The notes below the pieces were generated by a model that was not told the DNA's origin, did no database searches, and saw only the letters and a list, made by a program, of their open reading frames with translations. A stretch of 64,000 nt of DNA, from assembly GCF_030209435.1 (NCBI RefSeq), contig NZ_JARVRX010000019.1, positions 62,001 through 126,000 of the forward strand. The letters run 5' to 3'. Source of the DNA: Mycolicibacterium sp. lyk4-40-TYG-92 (GTDB lineage Bacteria; Actinomycetota; Actinomycetes; Mycobacteriales; Mycobacteriaceae). Of the stretch, positions 45,843 through 55,453 are shown piece after piece; position 1 is the first letter of the stretch; each line of letters begins with the position of its first letter. Made by a program: the position numbers and the translations under genes.

Positions 45843-46780
45843 ACCGGCACTGCAGCCGGGAACGTCCAGGCGCCGTCGAGAATCTCGGGCCGCGGGCGGT
45901 AGAGCCGCACGGCGTAGTTCCAGCCCGGGGTGATCGGCAGCAGGTTGGCCGCGCCCGTGCCGCCGAACTGGATGGTCGTCGAACCGTCGGCGTCCGTGAC
46001 CGCGGTGATGTTGTTCAGCGAGTAGGCGTTCTGGTCGTTGGCGGTGAAGTAGCCGTCCTTGTTGTAGACCGTCACCGACCAGAAGCCATCCACCGGAACG
46101 TCTTTGACGGTGAGCCGGTACACCGCGGCGCCGTCGTTCTGCGGCGGCACCACGGTCAGATACAGCGCGTCACGTTCAGGGTTGCCGCCCCAGGCATTGG
46201 CCGATCCGATCAGGTGCCGCACCGGCTCCGTGTCGGCCGCGGTGCCGAACATGCCCTTGGTGTCCGGCAATGTGGTGGCCAGGGTGATGAGTGCGTCGCG
46301 CACGGTCTTCTGGCTGACGGGGTCCCACTGCGGCGTTTCGAAACTGCCAAGGGCATCCTGAGCGACGGTGACGGCGTCCTGCAGGGCATGGACGGCAGCC
46401 AGGTCGGCGGCGTCGTTGGGGTCGACCAGCGTGCGGACCGCCACGGCCACGTAGCGGGTCCCCACCTCGTCACGCGTCAGAGTCACCGACGCCGGCGCGT
46501 AGACAACCTGGGTCGTGTAGTGGTCTTCGCTGATGATCTGCAGCGCCATGAATCGCCCACCGCTGTCCGGCAGCGTCACGGTCACCGGACCGGCGTCGAG
46601 ATCGAAGACACCTGACGAGTAGAGGGTGTCGCGGTTCTGCCGGATGACCAACTGGTTGTCGATCGGGCTCAGTTCACGGGTGTGGTGCAGTGCCCCGAAC
46701 CCACCGCCCTTGACGATGTTGCCGAAGTAGAGGTCGGATTCGGCGCGGGCGAAGTTGTCAGGGCTCACCAATTGGGTCAT
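45839..46780 (-). CDS. DUF1254/DUF1214 domain protein
   Basis: A 313-residue protein with the DUF1254 N-terminal part (FARAESDLYFGNIVKGGGFGALHHTRELSPIDNQLVIRQNRDTLYSSGVFDLDAGPVTVTLP) and a C-terminal DUF1214 part (GFWSVTVYNKDGYFTANDQNAYSLNNITA). No signal peptide is visible, unlike many members. The function is unknown. It converges on qor: the two stop codons share the bases TTAA (45839-45842). Confidence 0.85.
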   Translation of the reverse strand: MTQLVSPDNFARAESDLYFGNIVKGGGFGALHHTRELSPIDNQLVIRQNRDTLYSSGVFDLDAGPVTVTLPDSGGRFMALQIISEDHYTTQVVYAPASVTLTRDEVGTRYVAVAVRTLVDPNDAADLAAVHALQDAVTVAQDALGSFETPQWDPVSQKTVRDALITLATTLPDTKGMFGTAADTEPVRHLIGSANAWGGNPERDALYLTVVPPQNDGAAVYRLTVKDVPVDGFWSVTVYNKDGYFTANDQNAYSLNNITAVTDADGSTTIQFGGTGAANLLPITPGWNYAVRLYRPRPEILDGAWTFPAAVPV

Positions 46781-46789
46781 GGACCCAAC

Positions 46790-47806
46790 CTAGCGACCGA
46801 ACACCACCGGCAGCGCGAGCGCCGAGTCGACCGCGAGCGCGCAGAACAGCACGGCGAGGTAGTTGTTCGACTGCAGGAACAGGCGCAGCGGCTTCACCGG
46901 CTCGCCGCGCTTCACGCCCGAGTACAGCTGGTGTGCCATCACCAGGAACCAGGCGCCCGCGACCAGCGCCACCGCCGCGTACAGCCAGCCGGTGGCGAAT
47001 GCCAGTGCCAGGGTCGTCAGCACGGTCGCCCAGGTGTAGATCAGGATCTGCCTGGTGACCTCGCGCTCGGTGGCGACGACGGGCAGCATCGGCACGCCGG
47101 CTGCCTCGTAGTCCTCCTTGTAGCGCATGGCCAGTGCCCAGGTGTGCGGCGGCGTCCAGAAGAAGATGATCAGGAACATCACCAGCGCGGGCCACTGGAT
47201 GGTGCCCGTGACCGCCGACCACCCGATCATCACCGGCATGCAGCCGGCAGCGCCGCCCCACACCACGTTCTGCGAGGTGCGGCGCTTGAGCAGCAGCGTG
47301 TAGACGAAGACGTAGAAGGCGATGGTCGCCAGGGCCAGGAGCCCCGACAACAGATTCGAGCTGCGCCATAGCCACACGAACGACGTGACGGTCAGGATCA
47401 GGCCGAATATCAGCGCGTTGCGGGTCGGAACCGTGGCGCGGGCCAACGGCCGGCGGGCGGTGCGCTTCATCACCTTGTCGATATCGGCGTCGGCGACACA
47501 GTTCAGCGTGTTGGCGCCGGCCGCCGCGAGCAGACCACCGACCAGGGTGTTGAGGATCAGCAGCGGCTTGATCGGGCCTTGGCTGGCCACGACGTCGAAG
47601 CGGTGCGCAAGCAGCATGGCCGGGATGGTGGTCACCAGCAGCAGTTCGATGACGCGCGGCTTGGTTAGGGCGATGTAGGCCAGCAGCGTGTCCCGAACCC
47701 GGTTCGGCGACTTGGTCCCCGAAGCAGCGTCGTGCTCGTCAGACGCTGCAGCTCCGGGACCGAAACCGTGTGCCCCGTGGACGGAACGGCGCTCGCGAAT
47801 GCTCAC
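46790..47806 (-). CDS. ctaB: Protohaem IX farnesyltransferase CtaB
   Basis: Makes haem O from protohaem IX and farnesyl diphosphate for cytochrome c oxidase. A UbiA-family membrane protein of 338 residues with about eight or nine helices and the two Asp-rich loops NCVADADIDKVMKRTARRPLA and YKEDYEAAGVPMLP. The Asp/His/Gly-rich N-terminal extension of about 30 residues is probably cytosolic. The start is a GTG with GAGGAGAT upstream. Confidence 0.94.
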   Translation of the reverse strand: MSIRERRSVHGAHGFGPGAAASDEHDAASGTKSPNRVRDTLLAYIALTKPRVIELLLVTTIPAMLLAHRFDVVASQGPIKPLLILNTLVGGLLAAAGANTLNCVADADIDKVMKRTARRPLARATVPTRNALIFGLILTVTSFVWLWRSSNLLSGLLALATIAFYVFVYTLLLKRRTSQNVVWGGAAGCMPVMIGWSAVTGTIQWPALVMFLIIFFWTPPHTWALAMRYKEDYEAAGVPMLPVVATEREVTRQILIYTWATVLTTLALAFATGWLYAAVALVAGAWFLVMAHQLYSGVKRGEPVKPLRLFLQSNNYLAVLFCALAVDSALALPVVFGR

Positions 47807-48034
47807 GCAGATATCTCCTCGGAAGTCACGGCCGCGCAGCCTCTACTACAGACGATGGTAGACCGCGCACCTGAGTGCTCCACACCGCAGGGTGCATTCA
47901 GGTGAACGGAAACCCAATCACGGACAGGCCAAAGGTGAAGCGGTCTGCACCACACCAGCAGCGCGCACTAGGGTAGTCATGCAGCTCGCTTGCGATTTGC
48001 CGAGCCCGAGACGTCCCTCAGTAGGAGTGCGCCC
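47807..48034. promoter_or_regulatory. Divergent ctaB / tkt promoter region
   Basis: The 228-bp region holds -10-like TACCAT for ctaB on the bottom strand (47860-47855) and TAGGGT for tkt on the top strand (47969-47974), giving leaders of about 45-55 nt for each. No gene is visible here; the PE_PGRS gene found at this place in M. tuberculosis is absent. Confidence 0.5.
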
Positions 48035-50128
48035 GTGACCACAGTCGAAGAAATTTCCGAACTCACCCGCCCGCGCCACCCGGACGACTGGACCGAGCTG
48101 GACTCGGCCGCCGTCGACACCGTACGAGTGCTTGCCGCGGACGCGGTTCAGAAGGTCGGAAACGGCCACCCCGGAACCGCCATGAGCCTGGCCCCGCTGG
48201 CCTACACCCTGTTCCAGCGGCAGATGCGCCACGACCCGTCCGACACCCACTGGATCGGGCGCGACCGCTTCGTCCTGTCCTGCGGACACTCCAGCCTGAC
48301 GCTGTACCTGCAGCTGTACCTGGGCGGCTTCGGCCTCGAGCTGGCCGACATCGAGGCACTGCGAACGTGGGGCTCGCTGACCCCGGGCCACCCCGAGTAC
48401 GGCCACACCAAGGGCGTCGAGATCACCACCGGCCCGTTGGGCCAGGGCCTGGCCTCCGCGGTCGGCATGGCGATGGCCTCCCGGTATGAGCGCGGGCTGT
48501 TCGATCCCGACGCCGCTGCCGGCGAGAGCCCGTTCGACCACTTCATCTACGTGATCGCCTCGGACGGTGACATCGAAGAGGGCGTGACCAGCGAGGCGTC
48601 GTCGCTCGCGGGTACCCAGCAGCTCGGCAACCTCATCGTGCTGTGGGACAACAACAAGATCTCCATCGAGCACGACACCAACATCGCGCTCTCCGAGGAC
48701 ACCTGCGCCCGCTACCGCGCCTACGGCTGGCACGTGCAGGAGGTCGACGGTGGCGAGAACGTCGTCGCGATCGAAGAGGCTCTGGCCGCCGCACGCGCGG
48801 TGACCGACCGCCCGTCGTTCATCTCGGTGCGCACCATCATCGGCTACCCGGCCCCCACCAAGATGAACACCGGCGGGGTGCACGGCTCGGCGCTGGGCGC
48901 CGACGAGGTCGCGGCCACCAAGAAGGTGCTGGGCTTCGACCCGGACAAGAGCTTCGAGGTGAAGCCCGAGGTCATCGACCACACCCGCGAGCTGATTGCC
49001 CGCGGCAAGAAGGCGCATGACGAGTGGCAGGTCGCGTTCGACGCCTGGGCCGCCAAGGAGCCCGAGCGCAAGAAGCTGCTGGACCGCCTGGAGGCCGGCA
49101 CGCTGCCCGAGGGCTGGGACGCCGACCTGACGTACTGGGAGCCGGGCAGCAAGGCTGTCGCGACGCGTGCCGCGTTCGGCAAGGTGCTCAACGACGTCGC
49201 CGGTAAGCTGCCCGAATTGTGGGGTGGCTCAGCCGATCTCGCGGGCAGCAACAACACGACCATCAACGGCGTGAAGTCGTTCGGCCCGCCGTCGATCTCG
49301 ACCGAGGACTACACCGCCGACTGGTACGGCCGCGTGCTGCACTTCGGCATCCGCGAACACGCCATGGGCTCGATCCTCAACGGCATCGTGCTGCACGGCC
49401 CGACGCGTCCGTTCGCGGGCACCTTCCTGCAGTTCGCCGACTACATGCGTCCGGCGGTGCGGTTGGCCGCGCTGATGAACATCGACCCGATCTACATCTG
49501 GACCCACGACTCGATCGGTCTGGGTGAGGACGGCCCGACGCACCAGCCGATCGAGCACCTGGCCGCGCTGCGCGCGATCCCGAACCTGTCGGTGGTTCGT
49601 CCCGCCGACCCGAACGAGACCGCCTACACGTGGCGCACCATCCTGGAGCGCACCCACGGCAACAACCCGACCGGTTTCATCCTCACCCGCCAGGGGGTAC
49701 CTGTCCTCGAGGGCACCGACGCCGAGGGCGCGGCCCGCGGTGGCTACGTGCTAGGTGGCGGTAACCCGGCCGACGACGCCGACGTCATCATCATCGCGAC
49801 CGGCTCCGAGGTGCAGCTTGCCGTCGAGGCACAGAAGCTGTTGGCGGACAAGGACATCGTCGCCTACGTGGTGTCGATGCCGTGTCTGGAATGGTTCGAG
49901 GCGCAGCCGAAGGAGTACCGCGACACCGTGCTGCCGCCCGACGTCTCGGCACGTGTTGCGGTCGAGGCCGGCATCGCGCAGCCTTGGCACAAGCTGGTCG
50001 GTGACACCGGCGAGATCGTCTCGATCGAGCACTTCGGCGCATCGGCTGATGACAAGACCCTGTTCCGGGAGTTCGGCTTCACCGCTGAGGCCGTCGTCGC
50101 CGCAGCAGAACGCTCGTTGGACAACTGA
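48035..50128 (+). CDS. tkt: Transketolase
   Basis: ThDP-dependent enzyme moving two-carbon units in the pentose phosphate pathway; 697 residues. It has the substrate-site histidine in NGHPGTAMSLAP, the ThDP/Mg motif SDGDIEEGVTSEASSLAG with NNKISIEHD, and the later HDSIGLGEDGPTHQPIEH and RPADPNET regions. The GTG at 48035 has AGGAG upstream and fits the family N terminus; an ATG at 47990 would add 15 residues. It is the first gene of tkt-tal-zwf-opcA-pgl. Confidence 0.96.
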   Translation: MTTVEEISELTRPRHPDDWTELDSAAVDTVRVLAADAVQKVGNGHPGTAMSLAPLAYTLFQRQMRHDPSDTHWIGRDRFVLSCGHSSLTLYLQLYLGGFGLELADIEALRTWGSLTPGHPEYGHTKGVEITTGPLGQGLASAVGMAMASRYERGLFDPDAAAGESPFDHFIYVIASDGDIEEGVTSEASSLAGTQQLGNLIVLWDNNKISIEHDTNIALSEDTCARYRAYGWHVQEVDGGENVVAIEEALAAARAVTDRPSFISVRTIIGYPAPTKMNTGGVHGSALGADEVAATKKVLGFDPDKSFEVKPEVIDHTRELIARGKKAHDEWQVAFDAWAAKEPERKKLLDRLEAGTLPEGWDADLTYWEPGSKAVATRAAFGKVLNDVAGKLPELWGGSADLAGSNNTTINGVKSFGPPSISTEDYTADWYGRVLHFGIREHAMGSILNGIVLHGPTRPFAGTFLQFADYMRPAVRLAALMNIDPIYIWTHDSIGLGEDGPTHQPIEHLAALRAIPNLSVVRPADPNETAYTWRTILERTHGNNPTGFILTRQGVPVLEGTDAEGAARGGYVLGGGNPADDADVIIIATGSEVQLAVEAQKLLADKDIVAYVVSMPCLEWFEAQPKEYRDTVLPPDVSARVAVEAGIAQPWHKLVGDTGEIVSIEHFGASADDKTLFREFGFTAEAVVAAAERSLDN

Positions 50129-50153
50129 CAACCGATTCAGAAAGAGCACACTC

Positions 50154-51263
50154 ATGACTCAGAACCCGAACCTCGCGGCGCTGAGCGCCGCCGGTGTCTC
50201 CGTCTGGCTCGACGACCTGTCGCGGGAGCGGCTGCAGTCGGGCAACCTCACCGAGCTGATCAATACCCGCAGCGTCGTCGGCGTCACCACCAACCCGTCG
50301 ATCTTCCAGGCTGCACTGTCGAAGGGCACGGCCTACGACGCGCAGGTGCACGAGCTGGCGTCCCGGGGCGCCGACGTGGACGCCACCATCCGCACCGTCA
50401 CCACCGATGACGTCCGCAACGCGTGCGACGTGCTGGCCAAGGTGTACGAAGCCTCCGGCGGCGTCGACGGCCGGGTGTCCATCGAGGTCGACCCGCGGCT
50501 GGCGCACGACACCGACAAGACGATCCTGCAGGCCATCGAGCTGTGGAAGATCGTCGACCGGCCGAACCTGCTGATCAAGATTCCGGCGACGCTGGCGGGC
50601 CTGCCGGCGATCACCGCGGTGATCGCCGAGGGCATCTCGGTCAACGTCACCCTGATCTTCTCGGTGGAGCGGCACCGGGCCGTGATGGAGGCCTACCTGA
50701 CGGGACTCGAAAAGGCCCGGGAAGCCGGCCACGACCTGTCGAAGATCCATTCTGTCGCTTCGTTCTTCGTGTCCCGCGTCGACACCGAGATCGACGCGCG
50801 GCTGGAAAAGATCGGTGGCTCTGCGCTGGGTCTGCGCGGCAAGGCCGGCGTCGCCAACGCCCGGCTGGCCTACGCGGCCTACGAGCAGGTCTTCGGCGGC
50901 CCGCAGTTCGCCAACCTCAAGGCCGAGGGTGCCCGCGTGCAGCGTCCGCTGTGGGCGTCGACCGGCGTGAAGAACCCGGACTACCCGGACACGCTCTATG
51001 TCACCGAGCTGGTCGCCCCCAACACGGTCAACACCATGCCGGAGAAGACCCTGGAGGCGGTCGCCGACCACGGTCAGATCACCGGAGACACCATCTCCGG
51101 CACGGCTGCCGCGGCGCAGGCCGTGTTCGACGAGCTGTCTGCCGTCGGCATCGACCTGGACGACGTGTTCGAGCTTCTCGAGGTCGAGGGCGTGGAGAAG
51201 TTCGAGAAGTCCTGGGGCGAACTGCTCGAAGCCACGCAGGGTCAACTCGACGCACTGAAATGA
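50154..51263 (+). CDS. tal: Transaldolase
   Basis: Transfers a dihydroxyacetone unit in the pentose phosphate pathway through a Schiff base; 369 residues, the actinobacterial length. It has the N-terminal motif VVGVTTNPSIFQAAL and the catalytic lysine in NLLIKIPATLAGLPAI. The ATG at 50154 follows AAAGAGC upstream. Its stop overlaps the zwf start by 4 bp. Confidence 0.95.
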   Translation: MTQNPNLAALSAAGVSVWLDDLSRERLQSGNLTELINTRSVVGVTTNPSIFQAALSKGTAYDAQVHELASRGADVDATIRTVTTDDVRNACDVLAKVYEASGGVDGRVSIEVDPRLAHDTDKTILQAIELWKIVDRPNLLIKIPATLAGLPAITAVIAEGISVNVTLIFSVERHRAVMEAYLTGLEKAREAGHDLSKIHSVASFFVSRVDTEIDARLEKIGGSALGLRGKAGVANARLAYAAYEQVFGGPQFANLKAEGARVQRPLWASTGVKNPDYPDTLYVTELVAPNTVNTMPEKTLEAVADHGQITGDTISGTAAAAQAVFDELSAVGIDLDDVFELLEVEGVEKFEKSWGELLEATQGQLDALK

Positions 51264-52822
51264 GCGACGGCAGCAGCGAGCGGCCGGCGGATTGGGTGAA
51301 CCCCCTGCGGGACAAGCGCGACAAGCGCATGCCCCGCATCGCCGGCCCGTGTGCGGTGGTGATCTTCGGCGTCACGGGCGATCTGGCCCGCAAGAAGCTG
51401 ATGCCGGCGATCTACGACCTCGCCAACCGGGGACTCCTGCCGCCCTCGTTCGCCTTGGTCGGCTTCGCGCGCAGGGACTGGGCCGACGAGGACTTCGGCA
51501 AGGTCGTGTACGACGCCGTCAAGCAGCACGCGCGGACGCCGTTCCGGCAGGAGGTCTGGGACCGCCTGGCCGAGGGCTTCCGGTTCGTGCAGGGCACGTT
51601 CGATGACGACGCCGCCTTCGAGCGCCTGCGCGACACGTTGCAAAAGCTCGACGAGGAACGCGGCACCGGCGGCAATCATGCGTTCTACCTGTCGATTCCG
51701 CCGAACGCGTTCCCGCAGGTGTGCGAGCAGCTGTCCACCTCCGGTCTGGCCAACAAGTCCGACGGATCGTGGAGCCGGGTGGTCATCGAGAAGCCGTTCG
51801 GTCACGACCTGGCCAGCGCGGAAGCGCTCAACGGGGTGGTCAACAGCGTCTTCCCGGAGTCGTCGGTGTTCCGCATCGACCACTACCTGGGCAAGGAAAC
51901 CGTCCAGAACATCCTGGCGCTCCGGTTCGCCAACGAGTTGTTCGAGCCGGTGTGGAACGCCCACTACGTCGACAGCGTGCAGATCACCATGGCCGAGGAC
52001 ATCGGACTCGGTGGCCGCGGTGGTTACTACGACGGCGTGGGTGCCGCCCGCGACGTCATTCAGAACCACCTCCTGCAGCTCCTGGCGCTGACCGCGCTGG
52101 AGGAGCCCGTCAACTTCTCGCCGCACGAACTGCAGGCCGAGAAGATCAAGGTGCTGTCGGCAACGCACCTGGCCGAGCCATTGGACGAGACCACGGCACG
52201 CGGTCAGTACGCCGCAGGCTGGCAGGGTGGCGAGAAGGTACTCGGGCTGCTCGATGAGGAAGGCTTCTCGTCGACGTCGACCACGGAGACCTTCGCGGCG
52301 ATCACCGTCGAGGTCGACACCCGGCGCTGGGCCGGCGTGCCGTTCTACCTGCGGACCGGAAAACGGTTGGGACGCAGGGTCACCGAGATCGCGTTGGTGT
52401 TCAAGCGGGCCCCGCACCTGCCGTTCGACGCGACGATGACCGACGAACTCGGACAGAACGCGCTGGTGATCCGGGTGCAACCCGACGAAGGAATCACTCT
52501 GCGGTTCGGTTCCAAGGTGCCGGGGCACCTCATGGAGGTCCGCGACGTCAGCATGGACTTCTCGTACGGTTCGGCGTTCGCCGAGGACTCCCCCGAAGCC
52601 TACGAACGACTGATCCTCGACGTCCTGCTCGGCGAACCGTCACTGTTCCCCGTCAACGCCGAAGTCGAATTGTCCTGGAAGATCCTGGATCCCGCGCTGG
52701 AACACTGGGCCGCGCAGGACAAGGCCGGTGGCCGGCCCGAGGCATACGAGTCCGGTACCTGGGGTCCGGAGTCGGCGTTCGAGATGCTGCGGCGCAGCGG
52801 CCGCGAATGGAGGCGACCGTGA
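51260..52822 (+). CDS. zwf: Glucose-6-phosphate 1-dehydrogenase
   Basis: First enzyme of the oxidative pentose phosphate pathway; 520 residues. NADP(H)-binding motif GVTGDLARKKLMP, active-site motif RIDHYLGKETVQNI and the motif EKPFGHDL. It corresponds to zwf2 (Rv1447c). The ATG at 51260 overlaps the tal stop; the longer frame lies inside tal. It is followed by opcA, its activator. Confidence 0.96.
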   Translation: MSDGSSERPADWVNPLRDKRDKRMPRIAGPCAVVIFGVTGDLARKKLMPAIYDLANRGLLPPSFALVGFARRDWADEDFGKVVYDAVKQHARTPFRQEVWDRLAEGFRFVQGTFDDDAAFERLRDTLQKLDEERGTGGNHAFYLSIPPNAFPQVCEQLSTSGLANKSDGSWSRVVIEKPFGHDLASAEALNGVVNSVFPESSVFRIDHYLGKETVQNILALRFANELFEPVWNAHYVDSVQITMAEDIGLGGRGGYYDGVGAARDVIQNHLLQLLALTALEEPVNFSPHELQAEKIKVLSATHLAEPLDETTARGQYAAGWQGGEKVLGLLDEEGFSSTSTTETFAAITVEVDTRRWAGVPFYLRTGKRLGRRVTEIALVFKRAPHLPFDATMTDELGQNALVIRVQPDEGITLRFGSKVPGHLMEVRDVSMDFSYGSAFAEDSPEAYERLILDVLLGEPSLFPVNAEVELSWKILDPALEHWAAQDKAGGRPEAYESGTWGPESAFEMLRRSGREWRRP

Positions 52823-52827
52823 TTTGC

Positions 52828-52889
52828 GAAGGCGACGACGAGTGAGCATCGCAGCGAGGCACGAGCGAGGAGCGGAACGAGGAGGAGTC
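52828..52889 (+). repeat. Purine-rich GAGCG/GCGAGG repeat stretch
   Basis: Between zwf and opcA the top strand is a run of short units such as GCGACGACGAG, GCGAGG and GAGCGAGGAGCGG, ending in GAGGAGGAG close to the opcA ribosome site. It looks like the dispersed low-complexity spacers common in mycobacterial genomes; I cannot count copies here. Confidence 0.5.
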
Positions 52890-52894
52890 GAGCC

Positions 52895-53806
52895 ATGATC
52901 TTGGATCTGCCCGACACCAACACCGGCGCGATCAACAAGAAGATCGTCGCACTGCGGGAAGAAGGCGGTGCCATCACGCTCGGGCGGGTGCTGACCCTGG
53001 TAGTGGCGCCCGACACCGAGGCCATCCTGGAAGAGGCCATCGAGGCCGCCAATACCGCCAGCCGTGAACATCCGTGCCGCGTCATCGTGGTGATCCCGGG
53101 TGACCGGCTGGCCACCGAGGCCCGCCTGGACGCCCAACTCCGGGTGGGCCGCGACGCCGGCGCCAATGAGGTTGTGGTGCTGCGTCTCTCGGGTCCGCTG
53201 GCCAACCACGCCAGCAGCGTGGTGACGCCATTCCTACTTCCGGATACCCCGGTGGTCACCTGGTGGCCCGATGTGGCGCCCGCCGTGCCGGCGGCCGATC
53301 CGCTGGGCAAGCTGGCGATCCGCCGGATCACCGACGCCACAAACGGCGAAGACCCATTGGCGTGCATCAAGAGCCGGCTGGCCGGATACACATCCGGTGA
53401 CACCGACCTGGCCTGGAGCCGGGTGACGTACTGGCGGGCGCTGCTCGCCGCCGCACTGGACCAGGCACCGTATGAACCGATCACCGAAGCGCTGGTGTCG
53501 GGCCTGAAAGACGAACCGGCCCTGGATATCTTGGCCGGCTGGCTGGCGGCCTGCATCGACGGGCCGGTGACGCGCGCAGTCGGCGACCTCAAAGTCGTGC
53601 TGAGCCGGCCCACCGAGACCATCACGCTGAGCCGCCCGCAAACCGGTGTCACCGCATCGCTCACCCGCACCGGCCGACCGGAAGCCCACATTCCGTTGGC
53701 GCGGCGGGAAGCGCGCGACTGCCTCGCCGAAGAGATGCGCCGGCTCGATGCCGACGAGATCTACCATCGCGCCCTGGTGGGCCTGGACAAGGTTGTGTAT
53801 GTCTGA
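52895..53806 (+). CDS. opcA: OpcA, glucose-6-phosphate dehydrogenase assembly factor
   Basis: Allosteric effector of glucose-6-phosphate dehydrogenase; 303 residues. Conserved segments are MILDLPDTNTGAINKKIVALREEGG, GANEVVVLRLSGPLANHASSVVTPFLLPDTPVVTWWPD and DEIYHRALVGL. The ATG at 52895 is preceded by AGGAGG. The pgl start overlaps its stop by 8 bp. It corresponds to Rv1446c. Confidence 0.95.
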   Translation: MILDLPDTNTGAINKKIVALREEGGAITLGRVLTLVVAPDTEAILEEAIEAANTASREHPCRVIVVIPGDRLATEARLDAQLRVGRDAGANEVVVLRLSGPLANHASSVVTPFLLPDTPVVTWWPDVAPAVPAADPLGKLAIRRITDATNGEDPLACIKSRLAGYTSGDTDLAWSRVTYWRALLAAALDQAPYEPITEALVSGLKDEPALDILAGWLAACIDGPVTRAVGDLKVVLSRPTETITLSRPQTGVTASLTRTGRPEAHIPLARREARDCLAEEMRRLDADEIYHRALVGLDKVVYV

Positions 53807-54533
53807 GCAGATCATCGAAAAGCATTCCGACGCAGACGCTTTGGTGACCTCCGTGGGCGACCGCCTCGTCGCGGCCATCAACGGCGCCATCGAGACCCGC
53901 GGCGTGGCGTACATCGTGCTGACCGGCGGCGGCACGGGCATCAAGTTGCTCAAGCATGTCGGCGGACATCCGATCGACTGGGCCAAGGTGCACCTGTTCT
54001 GGGGCGACGACCGCTACGTCCCGGCCGACGACGCCGACCGGAACATCAAGCAGGCGCGCGAGGCGCTGCTGAATTCCGTTGCCATTCCTACCGAGAACGT
54101 GCACGCGATGGCCGCCAGCGACGGCGAGTTCGGTGACGACATCGACGCCGCGGCCGCCGCCTACGCGCGCGAGCTGGCCGCGGTCGCCGGGAACGGTTCG
54201 CCGACACCGGAATTCGACGTCCATCTGTTGGGCATGGGCGGCGAGGGTCACGTCAACTCACTGTTCCCGCACACCGACGCCGTCCGCGAGACCGAGCGGT
54301 ATGTCGTCGCCGTCACCGACTCCCCCAAGCCGCCGCCGCGACGGATCACGCTGACGCTGCCCGCGGTCCGTCGGGCACGGCAGGTGTGGCTGGTGGTCGC
54401 CGGCGCCGAGAAGGCCGACGCGGTCGCGGCCGCGGTGGGTGGCGCTGCAGCCGTTGATATTCCAGCGGCCGGCGCGATCGGCACCGAGGCGACGGTGTGG
54501 TTGCTCGACGAGGCCGCGGCGGCGAAACTGTAG
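53799..54533 (+). CDS. pgl: 6-phosphogluconolactonase
   Basis: Hydrolyses 6-phosphogluconolactone, the product of Zwf; 244 residues. Family motifs are VLTGGGTGIKLLKHV, LFWGDDRYVPADDADRN and LLGMGGEGHVNSLFPHT. It corresponds to devB (Rv1445c). The ATG at 53799 overlaps opcA; the longer in-frame reading from 53646 is within opcA. Confidence 0.95.
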   Translation: MSEQIIEKHSDADALVTSVGDRLVAAINGAIETRGVAYIVLTGGGTGIKLLKHVGGHPIDWAKVHLFWGDDRYVPADDADRNIKQAREALLNSVAIPTENVHAMAASDGEFGDDIDAAAAAYARELAAVAGNGSPTPEFDVHLLGMGGEGHVNSLFPHTDAVRETERYVVAVTDSPKPPPRRITLTLPAVRRARQVWLVVAGAEKADAVAAAVGGAAAVDIPAAGAIGTEATVWLLDEAAAAKL

Positions 54534-54535
54534 CC

Positions 54536-54904
54536 ATGGTCGACAAAGGCGACGGTCGTTCACGACCCGTGCGCGGCCGCATCCGAACATTGACGGACGC
54601 CGCGTTGAACGCCGACGTCATGGTGTCCCAGGTCGACTCGCTGTTGGTCGACATGGAAGGCACGCTGGCGACGCTGAGCACACTGACCGGTGACCTCGAC
54701 ACCACGATGTCGCGATTCAACGAGACCATCACCCAGATCGACGAACTCGCGCCGCGCATCTTCGGCGTGGTCGACCGGATGGAGGCGATCGTGACGCGCG
54801 TCGAGGCGATTGTCGGGGTCGCCGAGACGGTGCTGTCGCCCATCACGGTGACCGAGAACGCCGTGCGAGGCGTGCTGAAGTCAGTTCGCGGCTGGGCCAC
54901 ATAG
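54536..54904 (+). CDS. Small coiled-coil protein (Rv1444c type)
   Basis: A 122-residue protein, mostly helical with heptad-like spacing (SQVDSLLVDMEGTLATLSTLTGDLDTTMSRFNETITQIDELAPRI), no signal peptide and no clear membrane helix. It follows pgl by 2 bp and matches Rv1444c in place and style. The function is unknown; membrane or polymer association is possible for such amphipathic helices. Confidence 0.82.
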   Translation: MVDKGDGRSRPVRGRIRTLTDAALNADVMVSQVDSLLVDMEGTLATLSTLTGDLDTTMSRFNETITQIDELAPRIFGVVDRMEAIVTRVEAIVGVAETVLSPITVTENAVRGVLKSVRGWAT

Positions 54905-54930
54905 CGTTCTCTCGCCGCTGCAAGAACCCG

Positions 54931-55356
54931 CTATGTGGCGCGGGGCGGCGACGCGAGTCGGTCAGATAGCTGCCGGCGATTGGACGCCGCCCACTGCGCT
55001 TCGACGGGCTCGATCCGACGACGCAAACTGTCGTGAAGCAAGGTGCCGCGGTCGCTGAGGAAGACCCGGACCTTACGGCGGTCGAATTGATCTACTTCCC
55101 GGTATGCGAGTGCCTGGACGACCAGCCGGTCGACCACCCTGGTCAGGGTGGGTCCAGGGGTCGGCGTCAGCGCCTGCAGTTCTGCCATCGTGAGTCCGGC
55201 AGCGGCGGCCAGGGCGTCGAGCGCCAGCCAGTGGTCGACGCCGAGCCCCGATTCCTGAAGTTCGGCATCCAGGCAGGCGGTCAAATTGCGGGCTGCGCGG
55301 AGCAGCGTGGCGGTGATCGACGTGGTCACGTCGTGCTGGGACACCGTGCTCGCCAT
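54931..55356 (-). CDS. MarR-family regulator of the amidase island
   Basis: A 141-residue MarR regulator with the winged helix-turn-helix core (LTMAELQALTPTPGPTLTRVVDRLVVQALAYREVDQFDRRKVRVFLSDRG). The ATG at 55356 is used; two codons more are possible. It is divergent from the AmiC-like gene. A palindrome TTTCAATTGAAA lies at its predicted transcription start, and a close relative sits over the amiE -10 box, so it probably represses itself and the amidase genes. Confidence 0.9.
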   Translation of the reverse strand: MASTVSQHDVTTSITATLLRAARNLTACLDAELQESGLGVDHWLALDALAAAAGLTMAELQALTPTPGPTLTRVVDRLVVQALAYREVDQFDRRKVRVFLSDRGTLLHDSLRRRIEPVEAQWAASNRRQLSDRLASPPRAT

Positions 55357-55397
55357 GACCAACTCCTACGTGTTGCCCGTTGGGCCGGGTAGCGCAA

Positions 55398-55421
55398 TAC
55401 TTTCAATTGAAAATGATGATA
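55398..55421. promoter_or_regulatory. Divergent MarR/AmiC promoters with operator TTTCAATTGAAA
   Basis: TTTCAATTGAAA (55401-55412) is a perfect 12-bp palindrome. TACTTT (55398-55403) is a possible -10 for the rightward gene and TATCAT (bottom strand, 55421-55416) one for the leftward MarR gene; both touch or overlap the palindrome, as expected for a repressor site. Confidence 0.65.
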
Positions 55422-55453
55422 GCCGGTCCGCGGACGGTGCGGCAAAGGACGTA

